A DNA stretch of 64,000 nucleotides, taken from NCBI GenBank assembly GCA_949825025.1, contig OX463787.1, positions 1,240,001 to 1,304,000 of the forward strand, written 5' to 3'. Shown piece after piece: positions 1 to 12,900 of the stretch (position 1 is the first letter of the stretch; the number at the start of each line of letters is the position of its first letter). The stretch comes from Siphlonurus alternatus. Taxonomy: Eukaryota > Arthropoda > Insecta > Ephemeroptera > Siphlonuridae. The position numbers and the translations under genes were made by a program. A model generated the notes under the pieces. It searched no databases. It had not been told where the DNA came from and worked only from the letters and a program-made list of their open reading frames with translations.

Positions 1-97
1 AAAAATAGTTCTAGGTCTCAAAAATATATGAAAAAATTCAGAGTAGCATAATTTGGTGCCCTCTATTCATTTTAATTTTTTGTATAGGTTGTCCATT
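1..97. repeat. Right half of a family-1 MITE
   Basis: CAGAGTAGCATAATTTGG, TCTATTCATTT and GGTTGTCCATT match the right arms of complete copies at 26235-26546 and 60704-61045. The left half would be outside the window. Confidence 0.6.
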
Positions 98-284
98 CTG
101 CAGTAACACAATTTCACACTGTCGGTATAATGCTATAGTTTTTTGTATGTCATTTTAGTGGAAATAGTGAAATTAAAGTACGTTGTGTATAATAATTTAG
201 ACAAGTACTTTTGGATTATGTTTCCGTCTTATGTAATATATAGTAATAATTAATATATTATAATTATTCTTATTAACAATTGTA

Positions 285-350
285 ATGTATACAACAACTG
301 GTATTTCTGTATTGGATCCAATAAAGAAACCAGATCAAATCAAATACTTT
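285..350 (+). mobile_element. Possible LINE 3' end
   Basis: CCAATAAAGAAACC followed by short GATCAAATCAAAT tandem units, the form many non-LTR elements take at the 3' end. Confidence 0.3.
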
Positions 351-358
351 CATTCCAG

Positions 359-759
359 GTTGTATGTGGACATTTGAGAAAATCTGGGAGAAATCAGCCT
401 GCAAGGTAAGTAGAGAATAATAAAATATATTTTATTTTTATGAGCACCTCAACAGCAATAGAAGTTAGTGCACTTACGTGAGTTAATTTTTTAAAACGAT
501 GTTATACGAATAATGTGCATTTTTGTTGTCAAGTCCAATACCAGCTTATCTTTTTTGGCATCATGATTTTAATCTCAGAGAGGGTTTAATTTTTAATTAT
601 TGTGGGACATTCACGTCCTACCCGGCGGGAAAGGCTCAGTTTTACCTCAGCGAATGCTGGGACGCGTAATTAAGCATGCAGGCCGTGGCCACTATCCGTT
701 CCCTACCTTATCCCTACCCAGTACCCCGCCGCGAGCTATAAGCTCTTAGGGGTGTATCC

Positions 760-796
<37 letters not shown>

Positions 797-3700
797 GACA
801 TTTAAAAGCAAGTGTTATGAAAAGTTAGTATTTTGTTGAAGCAGTAGTCGATTCGTTTCATTGCTTAGTGTAAATACAACTTAAACCTGCCGTTTATATT
901 TTGACAGGAAATAGTTAAAATTTTAAGATTCTAAAATAGCTTATATATACTTGTTGGTTTGCAGAACAATTATTTAATTATAAAAAATACAATTTTAATT
1001 TTTGTTTATAATTTTTTATTATTTTGGTCTTGCCTTATTTTTCATTTCATTATTTATAAAATTTATGTCGCCTACACTTCGTTTTATTAATTTATAGATC
1101 AGGTCTGGTGCATAGAGAGAGGGGCAAGCTTGAGAAATCGTTGAGAAACACAACGCTGGAACTGCAGCAGCAATGCACGGTGAGAAAATATGCAATAAAA
1201 ACATAAATAGCATAATATATGAATGATAAACTAATATATTTATCACCTACTTGGAAAGACAACATTCGATATTTTAATATTTTATTGTTACTCCATGCAA
1301 AGGTATAACATTTTGAGAACCAGGTCATGTGAATCTTTAAAGGTTAAATATTTTGCATTCAAGGTTATGACAACATAACGTTATGCAGCATGATTTTAAA
1401 CATGTGTAACAACAACAAAAAAAAAAAATAATCAAAAATGAAAACATAAGAAAAAAAATCGTCATTTTTTCTCTAAGAAAAATTAGTACTACACAATTTG
1501 AGCTCTTCTTTCCAGATATATAATAAATATAGCACTACAGGGGGGGGGGGGGTTCAAATACGACCAAATATATAAGATTTTGCAAAAAGTTATGCAAGAA
1601 ATAAACATGAACATGCGTATGTGTTGCGTAATTTTACGCAAATTTTTAATTGGTCGTATTTGAAGAACCCCCAGCTGCATTTTATTCAATAAATAATAAA
1701 TTTATTAAATAGCGGATATGCTTGTGATGCAGTCTCGTCATTATATTTGTAACATGAATTTCCAGGCCGTACTAGAACAATTAAATAACCTGCAAGCTCT
1801 TCAAGACAAAGACAAACACGACAGGTATGTAGCGTTAATTAATGTTATAGTGAGTAAGAATTGAAAAAAACGCAGTAGTATAAACATCTAATTCGTAATG
1901 GGATGGCTGTGAGTTTGTACCCAAGCAATTCAAAAAATTTCCACAAGACAGTTGCTAATGAACACTCACTCATTCACCCGGAAACTATACGATCCTTTAT
2001 GAATTATTGACCATCCTGACTAAGGTTTCCATGGTTCCTTCAGTTTCAACAGGAAAATTCTTGAATTGATAAGACCTGGTCGCCCTGGGTTGAGAGCTAA
2101 AGACCCACAAAACCGTATACATACATATTGTTTACTAGGTGGGGTCCGCAAAGAGACAGCTTTAAATTCAATAACTTGTGACTCCGCAACAGGGTTCAGT
2201 GTTTGAAGTTGTTGAATTTGCAATACTGGTGTACTTGTTATAACATGAATAGCAACATTTAACTAAAAATTTGGTTTGCAGGATACCAAATACAAGTTGT
2301 AATGCGGCCACAAAATCAAAGTGCAGTGACTCAAAAAAGGTAATATATAATTATATCGTTTAAAATTTTAAAGTATTATGTTTATTAACAATTTTTTGGA
2401 AATCAAATTATATATTGTTATTATTTCTTTTTACAGCTGCAGAAGCAAATTAAATTATTAAAAACATATAAAAATAATCTAAATTGTCAAATAAAGTTAT
2501 TAAAAAATGATATTTCAATACTAAATAAAGAAAATGAAGAGCAAAAGTCACAAATATTATGGTTAAGAAAAGAATCTTCAAATAAAGAACAAGAAATAGC
2601 TGAATTGAAAACAGAAATGTACACTTTGAAAAAGAAAATTGCACAAGTACTAAAAAATAATAAAGATTTCGTAGAAAAACATGGGAAAGTGGATGCTGAA
2701 AAAAACGATATTCTTGAGGCAGTACAGAGAATATCAGATATGTACTTTGACTGTGATCAAAATGCTTTAATTAAAAATGAAATTTGCAGAACTGATATAC
2801 AAAAATATAAATTATTATTAACAAATATGTCTGGAAAAAATGAAACTTGTGAAAATTTAGTACAAAATTTAACAATAGCAAATGACATGTACCAACATAA
2901 AATAAGCGAATTAAATACAGAAATAAGTGGAATAGTTTCTAAAAATAATGAATGTCATACAACATTGGTAACTTTGCAAGAATATTGTGAGAATGAGTTT
3001 TATAAATTAAGTAATTCTACAGAAAAGTGTAGATTTTATTTAAGTAATATGACTGAAAATAATGAAAATTGCATGGGAAATTTAACAGAATGTCAAAATA
3101 ATTTACAAATGTTACAAAAGGAAATTGATAATTTAAAATCCACACTTTCAGAATGTAATACTAAAGTATCTGAATTACAAGAAATTGAAATTTTATATCG
3201 TAAATTATTTCAAGAAAATTTAGCATGTGAAGAAATTGTAGCAATAGTTTCAAAAAAACATGAAGATTTGTACAGTGATTATGTTACTTTAACTCAGAAA
3301 TGTGAGTCTCAATTTATCGAATTACTAGAATCTTGTGATACTAAAATAACTTCTATAAATGCAACATGGGATCTTCAAAATGCCGATTTAATTACATCAT
3401 GTAATAAGAAACTATCAGAAATGAAGATTTCTTATGAAAATAAAATAACAGCAATGAATGAAGCATTTATTAAAAATATTACAATGTTAAATCAAGATTT
3501 TGAAAATAAAATAAATGAATGTAATATTAATTGTACATTAAGTTTAATTTCATTAATAGACTCAAATAATGCAAATATTAAAGAAATTAATAATTCTTTA
3601 TTCACAGAATGTGCAGTAAATATGACAAAATTAAATAATTCACAAAATGAACAAATTTCTTATTTAAATACTACATTATCATTACAGAAATCATTATATG

Positions 3701-6700
3701 AAAATTTAAAGATAAATAATTCAAATTGCAAAAATTTACTTGAAGACTTACAAATAAATAATTTAATTTGTGAAGCAGATTTAATTTTTCTTGAACAAAG
3801 TTACGCAGATTTTAATAAAACATATTTTGCTAATATTTCTGCGCTAAATACATTGTTAAATACAAAATGTAATAGTCAACAAGAATTAAATTCAACAAAT
3901 CGAGCCTTAGTATCAACCAATGAACTTTTAAATTCATCTTTGAAATCTTGCAATTTGTCCCTTCAGAATTTAAACTCTAGCTACCAAACTTTAATAAAAT
4001 CACATCAAGTTTTAAATACAAATTTCACTCTACTTCAAAATGATGTAAGTATTTTTCATGGCGTTTTAAGTTATGCTCTTCTTAAGGGAAAATATTATAT
4101 TAAATTTGCATTACATATTTGGATAAAATGTTTTGATATATTGTGTATTTTGAATTCTTATATATCATTTTTGAACCCTTTAACACTCTCAAAATCGAAT
4201 ATACTTATCTGATCTTCAAATTAATTAGATCATATAATACTATTTTAATATAGTATAACAAATGGTAAGGACATAAAAAAATTAATTTTTTATGCTACTC
4301 GAACTGTAATTATTTAAAGCTACATAGCGTTTTTACCAGCCTGAGATTTCCAGTACATATATTTTTGTTATCGGAATATAATATATACTTTTTTTCCTTT
4401 CCAGTATTCTGCTGTTTATAACAAATGCCTGGCTCAGAGTAAGTATTTAATTTAACATTAATTAATATTAATTTACGCTTCGCAGTAAATTAATATAATT
4501 TTTAGTATACATTATTAACCCAAGAATCTTCGGGAACGGGGAGTTAAATGACCCACAAATAAAATATTAACAAATTCAACCAGAAAACAGCCACAAAGAA
4601 CATAATTATTTCCGTGAAATTAATATCTTCACTTAACACATAACAGCTGATCGACGTAGTCCCATTTGATTAACATGTAAATCTTATTAACCTCATTAAA
4701 ATTCTGACTTTTTTTTAGAGATAGTCCTTAGCTCCAAGAAGTTGCAGAAAAAAATTTCAAAACAATCGAACGAGCCGATTAATTTAAATTTAGTTTTTAA
4801 ATGTTCAGTATATAGGGCTTTCCCATATAGAGAGCTAAACTGAAAATTAATTTTTAAAAAAAATTGCCTTGTCCGACTGTTTTCGACTGTTTCAAATGGG
4901 AATACGTCAATCAGCTGTTTCGTGTTAACTTATCCTTAAACTAGCATGAGCATTGTGATTCAATTATATACTACGTTGATAGTAAATAAATAAATAATAA
5001 ATAAATAGTATTTTTATTTAGCAAAAAAGCTAATACAGACATATCAATCATCAGAAGTCGTTTTCACATTAAATATTATACCAACGTACATATTATTACA
5101 AAAACAAAATAACTTTATTAATATTATATAATATAGTGGCGCAGTGTATTGATCGGTTTTTGCTAGATCACCGAAGTCAAGTAAAGTCAAGCGTGGTTCG
5201 TACTTGGATGGGTGACTGTTTCAAGGAAAAATTACCTGGAGTAAATTCGTCTCGCTTTCCACCCAGTGCAGTGACGTACTTGTGTGTGGTTCCCCAGGCT
5301 TTGGACATCACTTTGGTCCATTGATAAAAAATAGTGTCCGTCCTGACAGGTTTTCCATGGTTCCCTCAGTCTCACCTCAGTGGATGCTGGAATGCGAAAC
5401 AGGCCATGGCCCTTTCCCTTTTCCTTATCCATTACCCCGCCTTAAGCTCCAAGTTCATAGGGTTGTATCCTTGTAAAAAAATAATGATCATAATAATTTT
5501 TTTTATTTATTTTAGTCAGCGGAATTGAAGTGAACAGACTCTCGACTGGAATTTATTATTTTTACTATGACTTGAACAAAACAGTGAGTATCATCTTATG
5601 AAATCAAATGATTTGACCAATAAGAGCTTAGCCAATCACGTTCAAGTATTTTAGGCTCCATTATACCGCGAAACTTTGACTGCTATTTTTGAAATTTTGC
5701 GGTGCAATGATACCTAAAAAATTGACACACGAAATGTGCACTTGTTTGAACCTGATAACACAAAAAAAGGAACATAAAGTAAAGTATACTCAAGAGGTTC
5801 CGGTTTCAATAGACTAAACATGTTGTTTATGTAACCAATTTTCGAACAAAAATAAAAACGAAAAACTTGGATGTAAAAACAATGTCTAAATCTAGTTTCA
5901 TAACCGCAATTTTGTGTTTTCAGTAAGACTCATTTTCTTGGTAAAAAGGTAAGAAAATGACCTTATTTTTACTTGAAATTCCCAATTGATGATTTGGAAA
6001 CTAGACAACTCATTAATTTCTCTTTAACATTGACACTGATTTTATAGCCCACATTTTTTAGTATTAAGTTTAGTATCAACTTAACCCCGGATTAAAATCT
6101 CAGATGAAGCGGGACAAAGTTGTGGCCCCCACAGTATATTGTTAATATTTCCCATACACTAATTATTTTATATTGTATCATTTCAGAAAAACTGGTATCA
6201 AGCTAGCGATATTTGTGGTTTTTATGGCTTAAGACTTCTGAAAATTGACAATGCAGTGGAGAATAAAGTAGTTTCAGATATGCTGAATTTAATTGCAGGT
6301 TAGTATGAAATATTATAAAAAAAAATTCAGACATCCCAATATTGTGTTCTATTTTAAACATATTAATTTTATTTATTTATTGTAATTCATTTTTTTTTTT
6401 TTTTAATTATATGAATATATGAATCGAAATTCATTTATTTAAAAGCATCAAACCATCATTTCAGTTCTGTAACACAATAATTACAAACACTTATATAATT
6501 CAACACTTTTCAGCTCCAAATACTACAAAATTTTGGATCGGTCTGAATGATTTAGCATCCGAAGGTTCGTATGTTTACTCTGGTTGGTCGACTGCAGCGT
6601 CAAACTACTCACAGTGGGCGATTGGTGAACCAAACAACGTTCAAGACGAAGACTGTGTTGAAATCAATATGCCTTCAATGAACCTGACAAATCCGATGTA

Positions 6701-6893
6701 CACCTGGAATGATGCTAATTGTAACTTTCATAGAAATGGCTTCATTTGTGAAATGCCTGAACCTTGTTCATCCATTCTTCAAGGAATAGGAGTTGTTTCC
6801 AAAGCTGTTCAGATGGCTGAACAGCCTATTGTTAGGACAGAGGTTTATAAACCTATTCCGTTTATTCAAATGGCTGAAAACATGTATTCATAA
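359..6893 (+). CDS. CTL1: secreted coiled-coil-stalk C-type lectin (5' end outside window)
   Basis: I join nine exons: 359-405, 1098-1179, 1766-1824, 2282-2339, 2437-4044, 4405-4438, 5516-5583, 6187-6298 and 6514-6893. All junctions are AG/GT and phases close exactly, giving 815 residues plus TAA. The start codon and signal-peptide exon seen in the three paralogs are missing, so they should lie left of base 1. The giant exon encodes a coiled coil with 11-residue repeats (about 3400-3560, units ending KIT/NIT/KIN), then 7-residue repeats (3880-4044), with many N-x-S/T sequons and regularly spaced Cys. The CTLD follows: KNWYQASDIC, then FWIGLNDL, the sugar/Ca2+ motif EPN (in GEPNNVQDEDC), WND and GFICE. 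By family knowledge EPN predicts mannose-type binding. After the last CTLD Cys it has a tail of about 40 residues not shared with CTL2 or CTL3. It is clearly a paralog of the next three genes; ligand and tissue are unknown. Confidence 0.85.
612..792 (+). mobile_element. 3' fragment of the 5S-headed SINE, with A-tail
   Basis: ACCTCAGCGAATGCTGGGA, GGCCGTGGCC, ACCCCGCCGCGAGCT and GGTGTATCCTTG match the body of the copy at 5134-5481, and a 29-base A run closes it. It lies in a CTL1 intron. Confidence 0.6.
1530..1690. repeat. Small foldback element with poly-G
   Basis: TTCAAATACGACCAA near 1553 is inverted near 1650 (TTGGTCGTATTTGAA), with a G run at the left arm and CCCCC at the right. Inside a CTL1 intron. 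Confidence 0.55.
4590..4950. repeat. Degenerate TTAA-flanked palindromic MITE (family 2)
   Basis: CAGCTGATCGACGTAGTCCC, GATTAACATGTAAA, CGAGCCGATT and TAGGGCTTTCCCATA match the complete copy at 11438-11822. Confidence 0.5.
5134..5481 (+). mobile_element. SINE with 5S-rRNA-like head
   Basis: 5165-5215 reads GATCACCGAAGTCAAG ... GTGGTTCGTACTTGGATGGG, matching the 3' half of 5S rRNA including its internal promoter C box. TGGCGCAGTG just before (5138-5147) is like a tRNA A box. The body ends CTTGTAAAAAAA. By family knowledge this is a SINE3-type element. Located in a CTL1 intron. Confidence 0.6.
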
Positions 6894-7168
6894 TGAAATC
6901 AATTTTTTTACGTTTTAGAAGCGACTATAAAATTTTGTCCTTTTTTTTTTTTTAATTTTGCGAGACATCCAAATTTATTTTATAATTATTATCATATGAC
7001 AATATATTATAAGGTGAAATTTTTTTATTTTATATTTGGATAGAAGACTATAAGTTGTGTATTAATTGTAGGTGTTAAATAGAATTTGATTTTGAACTAA
7101 GGGCAAAATGCTTTTTGGAGAAATAACTTATCAGATATTTATAATTTGTGAACTTGTATACTTGTAAC

Positions 7169-8232
7169 TAGGGCTGTAAATTTTAACCGGTTGATTAACC
7201 GTCCGGTTAAAATCCCACGGTTAATCGTTTTCATAAAACACTGTTACTCGAGGTTACGGTTAATTTAACCATTTAACCGAACTTTGATTAAAATTGAAAA
7301 TTAACCGATAGTCAATTTTAACCGTTTCTAGCCGTGTCATAATTTTAAGCACTTGTAACCGCGGTTAATTCTTTTTATGAATCTTTAAAATGTAAAAAAA
7401 TTAATTGACACGTGAATTCCATTCAGGATATAAAAGGTATTTGACCATCCTCTTAAACATAACAATTTATTATATATACATATCATTTACATATATTTTT
7501 GACAATGTAAGTTGAACTATCGTTCAACTTCCGTTTTTAGGTAATCAACTAAAAACATATTTTATGAACTATAATAACAAAGAAAAAAAGGAATTCGAGT
7601 GTCATTCTAAAAAAAAATATATTATAATATGATATATAGAGAACAGTTCAGAAAAGAATTAAATTTCTCAATTCATCCCCCCCTCCCCCCCCCTCCCCCC
7701 CCCCCCCACAAAAATAGAATGCAATTGTGACACTGTGAAAAGTAACCATATTCAATAATGCATGTTAAATAAACAATATCAATATTAACAACAATAATTG
7801 ATTAAAGATATTTATGTTATAATTTTTAATGTTATACTATATACTTTATAATAATAAAAACCATTAGCTGTTATTTTGATTTTAATGTTTTTAATTAATG
7901 TATGATGTTGACAAAAGGAAGAATAATATTCAGTTTTGTGTATGCAATATTAATGGTATTTGTATTAAATATATCTTAATTTAACGTGAAAATTGCCAAA
8001 AAAAATAACCGATGGCGCAGAGTTAACCGTTTCGGTTAAATTAACCGATCAAATAAATTCAAATAATTAACCGATCGAATAAAATTAACCGATATCGATT
8101 AGACGGTTTTTTTAATCGATCAAACATTTTCAGAATTCTTGGCGGTTTTTAATCGAACTTCGGTTTGATTAAAAACCGGATAAAAGTTGACGGTCACCGG
8201 TTAAACATTTTTCTCGGTTATTTACAGCCCTA
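7169..8232. mobile_element. hAT-type MITE with perfect 8-bp target-site duplication
   Basis: Terminal inverted repeat TAGGGCTGTAAA at the left and TTTACAGCCCTA at the right, flanked on both sides by CTTGTAAC (7161-7168 and 8233-8240). The 1064-bp interior is full of AACCGG/GGTTAA motifs and has no credible ORF. Confidence 0.8.
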
Positions 8233-8275
8233 CTTGTAACACTGTAAGAGAGGTGAAAATTAAAGGCTTAATTAA

Positions 8276-8345
8276 CAGATTAATTAATTAATTAATTAAT
8301 TAATTAATTAATTAATTAATTAATTAATTAATTAATTAATTAAAA
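8276..8345. repeat. (TAAT)n microsatellite
   Basis: About 17 TAAT/ATTA units in perfect tandem. Confidence 0.85.
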
Positions 8346-8737
8346 TTGATTAATTAATTAAAATTAACAGTAAATAAAATTGAAGAATACATCAATACAT
8401 CCCTACCAACAAACAAATTTATATACTGTAAAAAATGTATTTTACTTGAAAGACACTGGAGAGGATAAAATAAAAAAATATATACTATTATCTATATTAA
8501 TTTATGCTTTTTCATAGTTATTTTTTTGTATATATTATAATGTTGTTACTTTAAATTATTATACGTACTGCTGCTATTTTAAATTGTCATTATTTTCGAT
8601 TTGTATGTGTTTTAATTTTTGTAAAAATGACGATCCATTTAGTAACATCATAAATTGAAATAATTTTACTCATGGTCACCTACATTCAACGTATTTAATA
8701 ATATTTTTCTGATATAAATAATTATACACGATTTGGA

Positions 8738-8965
8738 ATAAATTTCATCTTTTATTCGCTACTAAGCTCTCTTCTCACATTTAATTCCTCCTATTTTACA
8801 CCATTTTAAAGAAAAAAAAAAGAAAAATCGACGAGATTACATCTTCTATCCTCTTCTTGAGCATAAAATGTTAAAAATGTTGCCTCCATTTCATCCTCAC
8901 TTTGAGCGAAGAGGAAATAAGATGTGTTTTAGAGGTAAAAAGATTAGGTTTAGACGTGTAAAGGA
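8738..8965. repeat. Dispersed repeat, copy 1
   Basis: AAATTTCATCTTTTATTCGCT, TTCATCCTCACTTTGAGCGA and GAGGTAAAAAGA recur in the same order at 19645-19832. Confidence 0.55.
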
Positions 8966-9948
8966 TGAGTTGAAGACGTAATTTTTCAAATATAGAGATC
9001 GACTATTAAATATTAAAATACTTACAATGCATGAACACTCTATCACTACATTACAAGGTATGATTGCAAAAGGGACGCCATGACAGTGGTATGAATAAAC
9101 AAAAGAGGACATTTTTAGTATCAAATATAAAATTAACGCATTTCTTCGTCATATTTCTTATATGATTGTTCAAAATAAATCATTTAAAAAAAATTATAAT
9201 ATATTTATTAAGCATAATCATAAGAAAAAACATTTTCATTTTGCTGTATCAATTTTAATTTCTTTATTATTTTCATTTTAATTTTCTCAAAAACGATGTA
9301 ATTTAAAGTAAATTGTAAACAATGTTTTAATCATGCACGGGTACACTTCCAGAAAACTCATTATAATGGTTTAATTATCATTTGTCGTAGTTCATTAATA
9401 ATTAATATATGTATTTAATTCCACATATTATTATAAAAACTTGTGTCTAAAAAATTATTTTTAATTCAGTTTAAAAATTATTTATTTTAGACTTCTCTGT
9501 TGTTATTCCATCTCATAATTCATACTTATAATGGAAGTAATAAATAGTAATATATACCACAAGTGGTATGTAAGTTTATATAAAGGTTAATACAAAGAAA
9601 CACATGCAAGAAAAAAAAAATTATAAAAAGTACAAATAATTTATTCTAAAGAATAATATGCTTTTTGTTGTTGTTTTTCAAAATATAAAATAAACAATTT
9701 ATTTCAAGGCAGTTAGAAAATATGCCAAATATGAAAAGGTCGTTTATAATGTTTGCTATTTCCCTAAAGTTAACAAAAACATGAAATATTTTCATAATAA
9801 CACAACATTAGTTTTCAAATAACTTCATACTGAGTGCAACAAAAACATAATATTTGTATGTTTAGTCACGAGCAAGGAAATTTTTTTGAAGGCATGAAGT
9901 GGAATATTAAACTGTGTTACACTTTCTTGTTAATTTGTTAAGAGTGAA

Positions 9949-12900
9949 ATGAAGCCGAGACCCCTACCTTGCTTAGCTCTGGTATGTAAGATATGGTTAA
10001 TTGATTTAATGTTTTATTTCACCTGTAATTAAGGTAAAGATAGTACGAATCAGCTGTACGACGTAGACCCCTTTAATTAACATGTAAACATTTGCAAATT
10101 CACAAAAAATCTGTTTTTATTTTTTGTTTTTTTTTTAGATGCAGAATTTTGTGCCTAAAAGCCATATAAAAAATTACAAAACAATTTAACGAGCCGATTT
10201 TTTTTTTAATTAATTCTTTCGTTTGTCTCTCCGTGGGAAAACCCTATATTATATATACTGAAAATTAAAAATATTATAATTAAAAAAAATCAGCTCGTTA
10301 AATTGTTTTGAAATTATTTGTATGGCATTTAAGTACTAAAAAAAAATCAGAATTTTTGTGAATTTGCTAAGGTTTACATGTTAATAAAAGGGAACTACGT
10401 CGAACAGCTGATTCGTATTTTCTTTACTTTAAGAGGCTCTCTCACACATGATTTTGCATGATTTAAAAATAAGAATGCATGCGATCAGGTGTGGCCGCAC
10501 ACACAGTTTCGTATCTTATGTCTTTTCATATGATAATAAATGTAGAACCAGTTCTTAGTGAAAATGATCGCAGAAATACGAGTGTGTGTCCGAACTATAA
10601 TCTCAAGTTGTGTACTTTTAGATCAATAATTTTTAATAAGCTTTTCTTTACAATTAAATTACAAATTTTTGATGACAAAACATATTAGTTTATTTTTATA
10701 ATAGGCTTTTAAAATCAATTTTTAGTACACAGAATAGGTAGAAATTATTTATTATAAATTTAATGTTCGTTTATTATTGACGTTCAATTGAGGTACTTTA
10801 TAAACTCGTCGCCTCGGAAAATTTTCCTTTGCAGCCTTGCTATATAATAATCACCATGCTCCGTAGGAATAACACAGAGCATAGTAAACCTGTAGAGGGA
10901 ATTTTCCAAACATTGCATTTTGGCACATTAGTACTGTAAAGTTAAAAAATGATATACACCACAAAATACGTGAAATATACAGAACCTGCTTGGCCACTTT
11001 TATTACAGAAAATTTCGAATTGTAAATTTTCAGATATTTTTTAACCTCTTAAAATCGAGATAATTAAGGAGAAAGGCGCTGTGACGTCATAGTCATGCAA
11101 CGTCTTTCCTTAACGACTATGACGTCACAGATTCTTTACCATAGATTTTAGTTCGAAAAAATAATAATAATTTTTATTAAAAATATATTGAATTGAACTA
11201 AATTTAAAGAAAATCATTAGTCTCAAAATTGCAGGTTGGCGTCTCGTTGCTTCTCATTACACTTTGTACATCTGAGGTACGTAAGACTTGAAGTAATTAT
11301 CATAAATTTAATTTAATTAGAATTTTGCAATCTACAAAATAATTACTTTTCACAGTTTTCACTAATAATATCACATTTCAGATTTCTTGTATCGATTATG
11401 AATTATAATAAAATTAACTTTGAAAAAGCTCTATTAAGGTAGAGATAACGCCGAACAGCTGATCGACGTAATGCCCTTTGATTAACATGTAAACCTTAGC
11501 AAATTTACAAAAATTCTGAAATTTTTTTGAGAGGCAGATATTAGTGCCTAAAAGCCATAGCAAAAATTTCAAAACGATTTAACGAGCCGATTTTTTTTAA
11601 TTACTTTTTTTAATTTTCAGCATAGGGCTTTCCCATGGAGAGCCAAACTAAAAAATTAGTTTAAAAAAATCGGCTCGTTAAATGTTTTTGAAACTTTTGC
11701 AATGGCTTTTAGGCACTAATATCTGCCTCTCGAAAAAAATTCAGAATTTTTGTCAATTTGCTAAGGTTTACATGTTAATCAAAGGGGATTACGTCGATCA
11801 GCTGTTCGACGTTATCTCTACCTTAAGATTTATTTTTTTTTCTATATAATATAATCATCCCTTATATAGTTAAAAATTTACATCTTGAAATTATCTTCAT
11901 TATTTTATAACATTTCAGTTTTGACTAAATACTTGTATGTTATATTTATGTTATTGTTTTGTTTGTTTTTTTAGGTGCAATGTAAGGACCAACAGGAACA
12001 TGAGAATTTAGAGTCAAAGTAAGATGTGGAAAATTTTAATTTTATTCATTACATGTTATACTTAACCTCCTATTAACCGTAGGGGGGGGGGGGGGGAGCA
12101 TTCCGACCCGTAAATTTTTTAAAGCAGAAAAAAAGAGTAAAATTATTTCTCCAAAAATTCTGAAAAAAATTGGAATTCTTAGTTAGCCACCCAGCAATGT
12201 ATTTCCAAAAAATATGAATGAGAAAAAAATTATCCTTTTCTTTATTAGCATGTGATTAAAATAACGGATCTTTTTTACCCCCCCCCCCCTTTCCCTCGTA
12301 AAGCGTGTTACAAAAAAGTACCTTGGTATCAATTCTTTAGGGCTGAATTCCACATTGTGGTACTAAGTTACATATTCTGTATTATATATTTAGAGGTGTA
12401 GCTACAAAGCTGCATTCTTCATTTATTAAATGCTGAGTTATACAATACTTCATAGCAAAGATGTAAAAAATAATTACTGTTCCTGTCCAATGATGCAATA
12501 AATTTTCACATTGAACGTAGAATTGCTCAATTTATTTACACTCAACCCGAAATAAAATGCCTCGTTAGGCTTTATTTTTCTGGTTTGATCACTTCTAGAA
12601 TTTATCAAATTTAATGAGCAAAATCCGAAATATTTGTTAATTTCTGGTTTTGCTCAAATCTTTTGGGCAAATCTAGGGTGTGCATTTTTTTTTTAGGCTT
12701 TCCCTGAGTTTTGGCGCTTTCATGCCAACATTCATACACAATTTTATTGAATTTTTTTGCTACAGTATTAATGTACAAAATTTGATTTTCTAATTTTTTA
12801 CAGTGCCGACTCACTTACAAATCACACAAGCAATAACACGATACAAAGAAGGCAACAGCTCTGGAATGCAATCAGAAAACTCAAACACAAATACAAGGTA

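Larger units (their letters stand above)
6894..9948. other. CTL1-CTL2 spacer: no gene seen
   Basis: Holds the hAT-type MITE, a C-rich run (7678-7708), a TTAA tandem repeat and a segment (8738-8965) repeated at 19645-19832. The remainder is plain A/T-rich sequence. Confidence 0.6.

Noticed and set aside
55..160. Possible signal-peptide exon of CTL1
   Set aside because: No 42-nt hydrophobic exon with flanking AG/GT; the sequence is MITE-derived.
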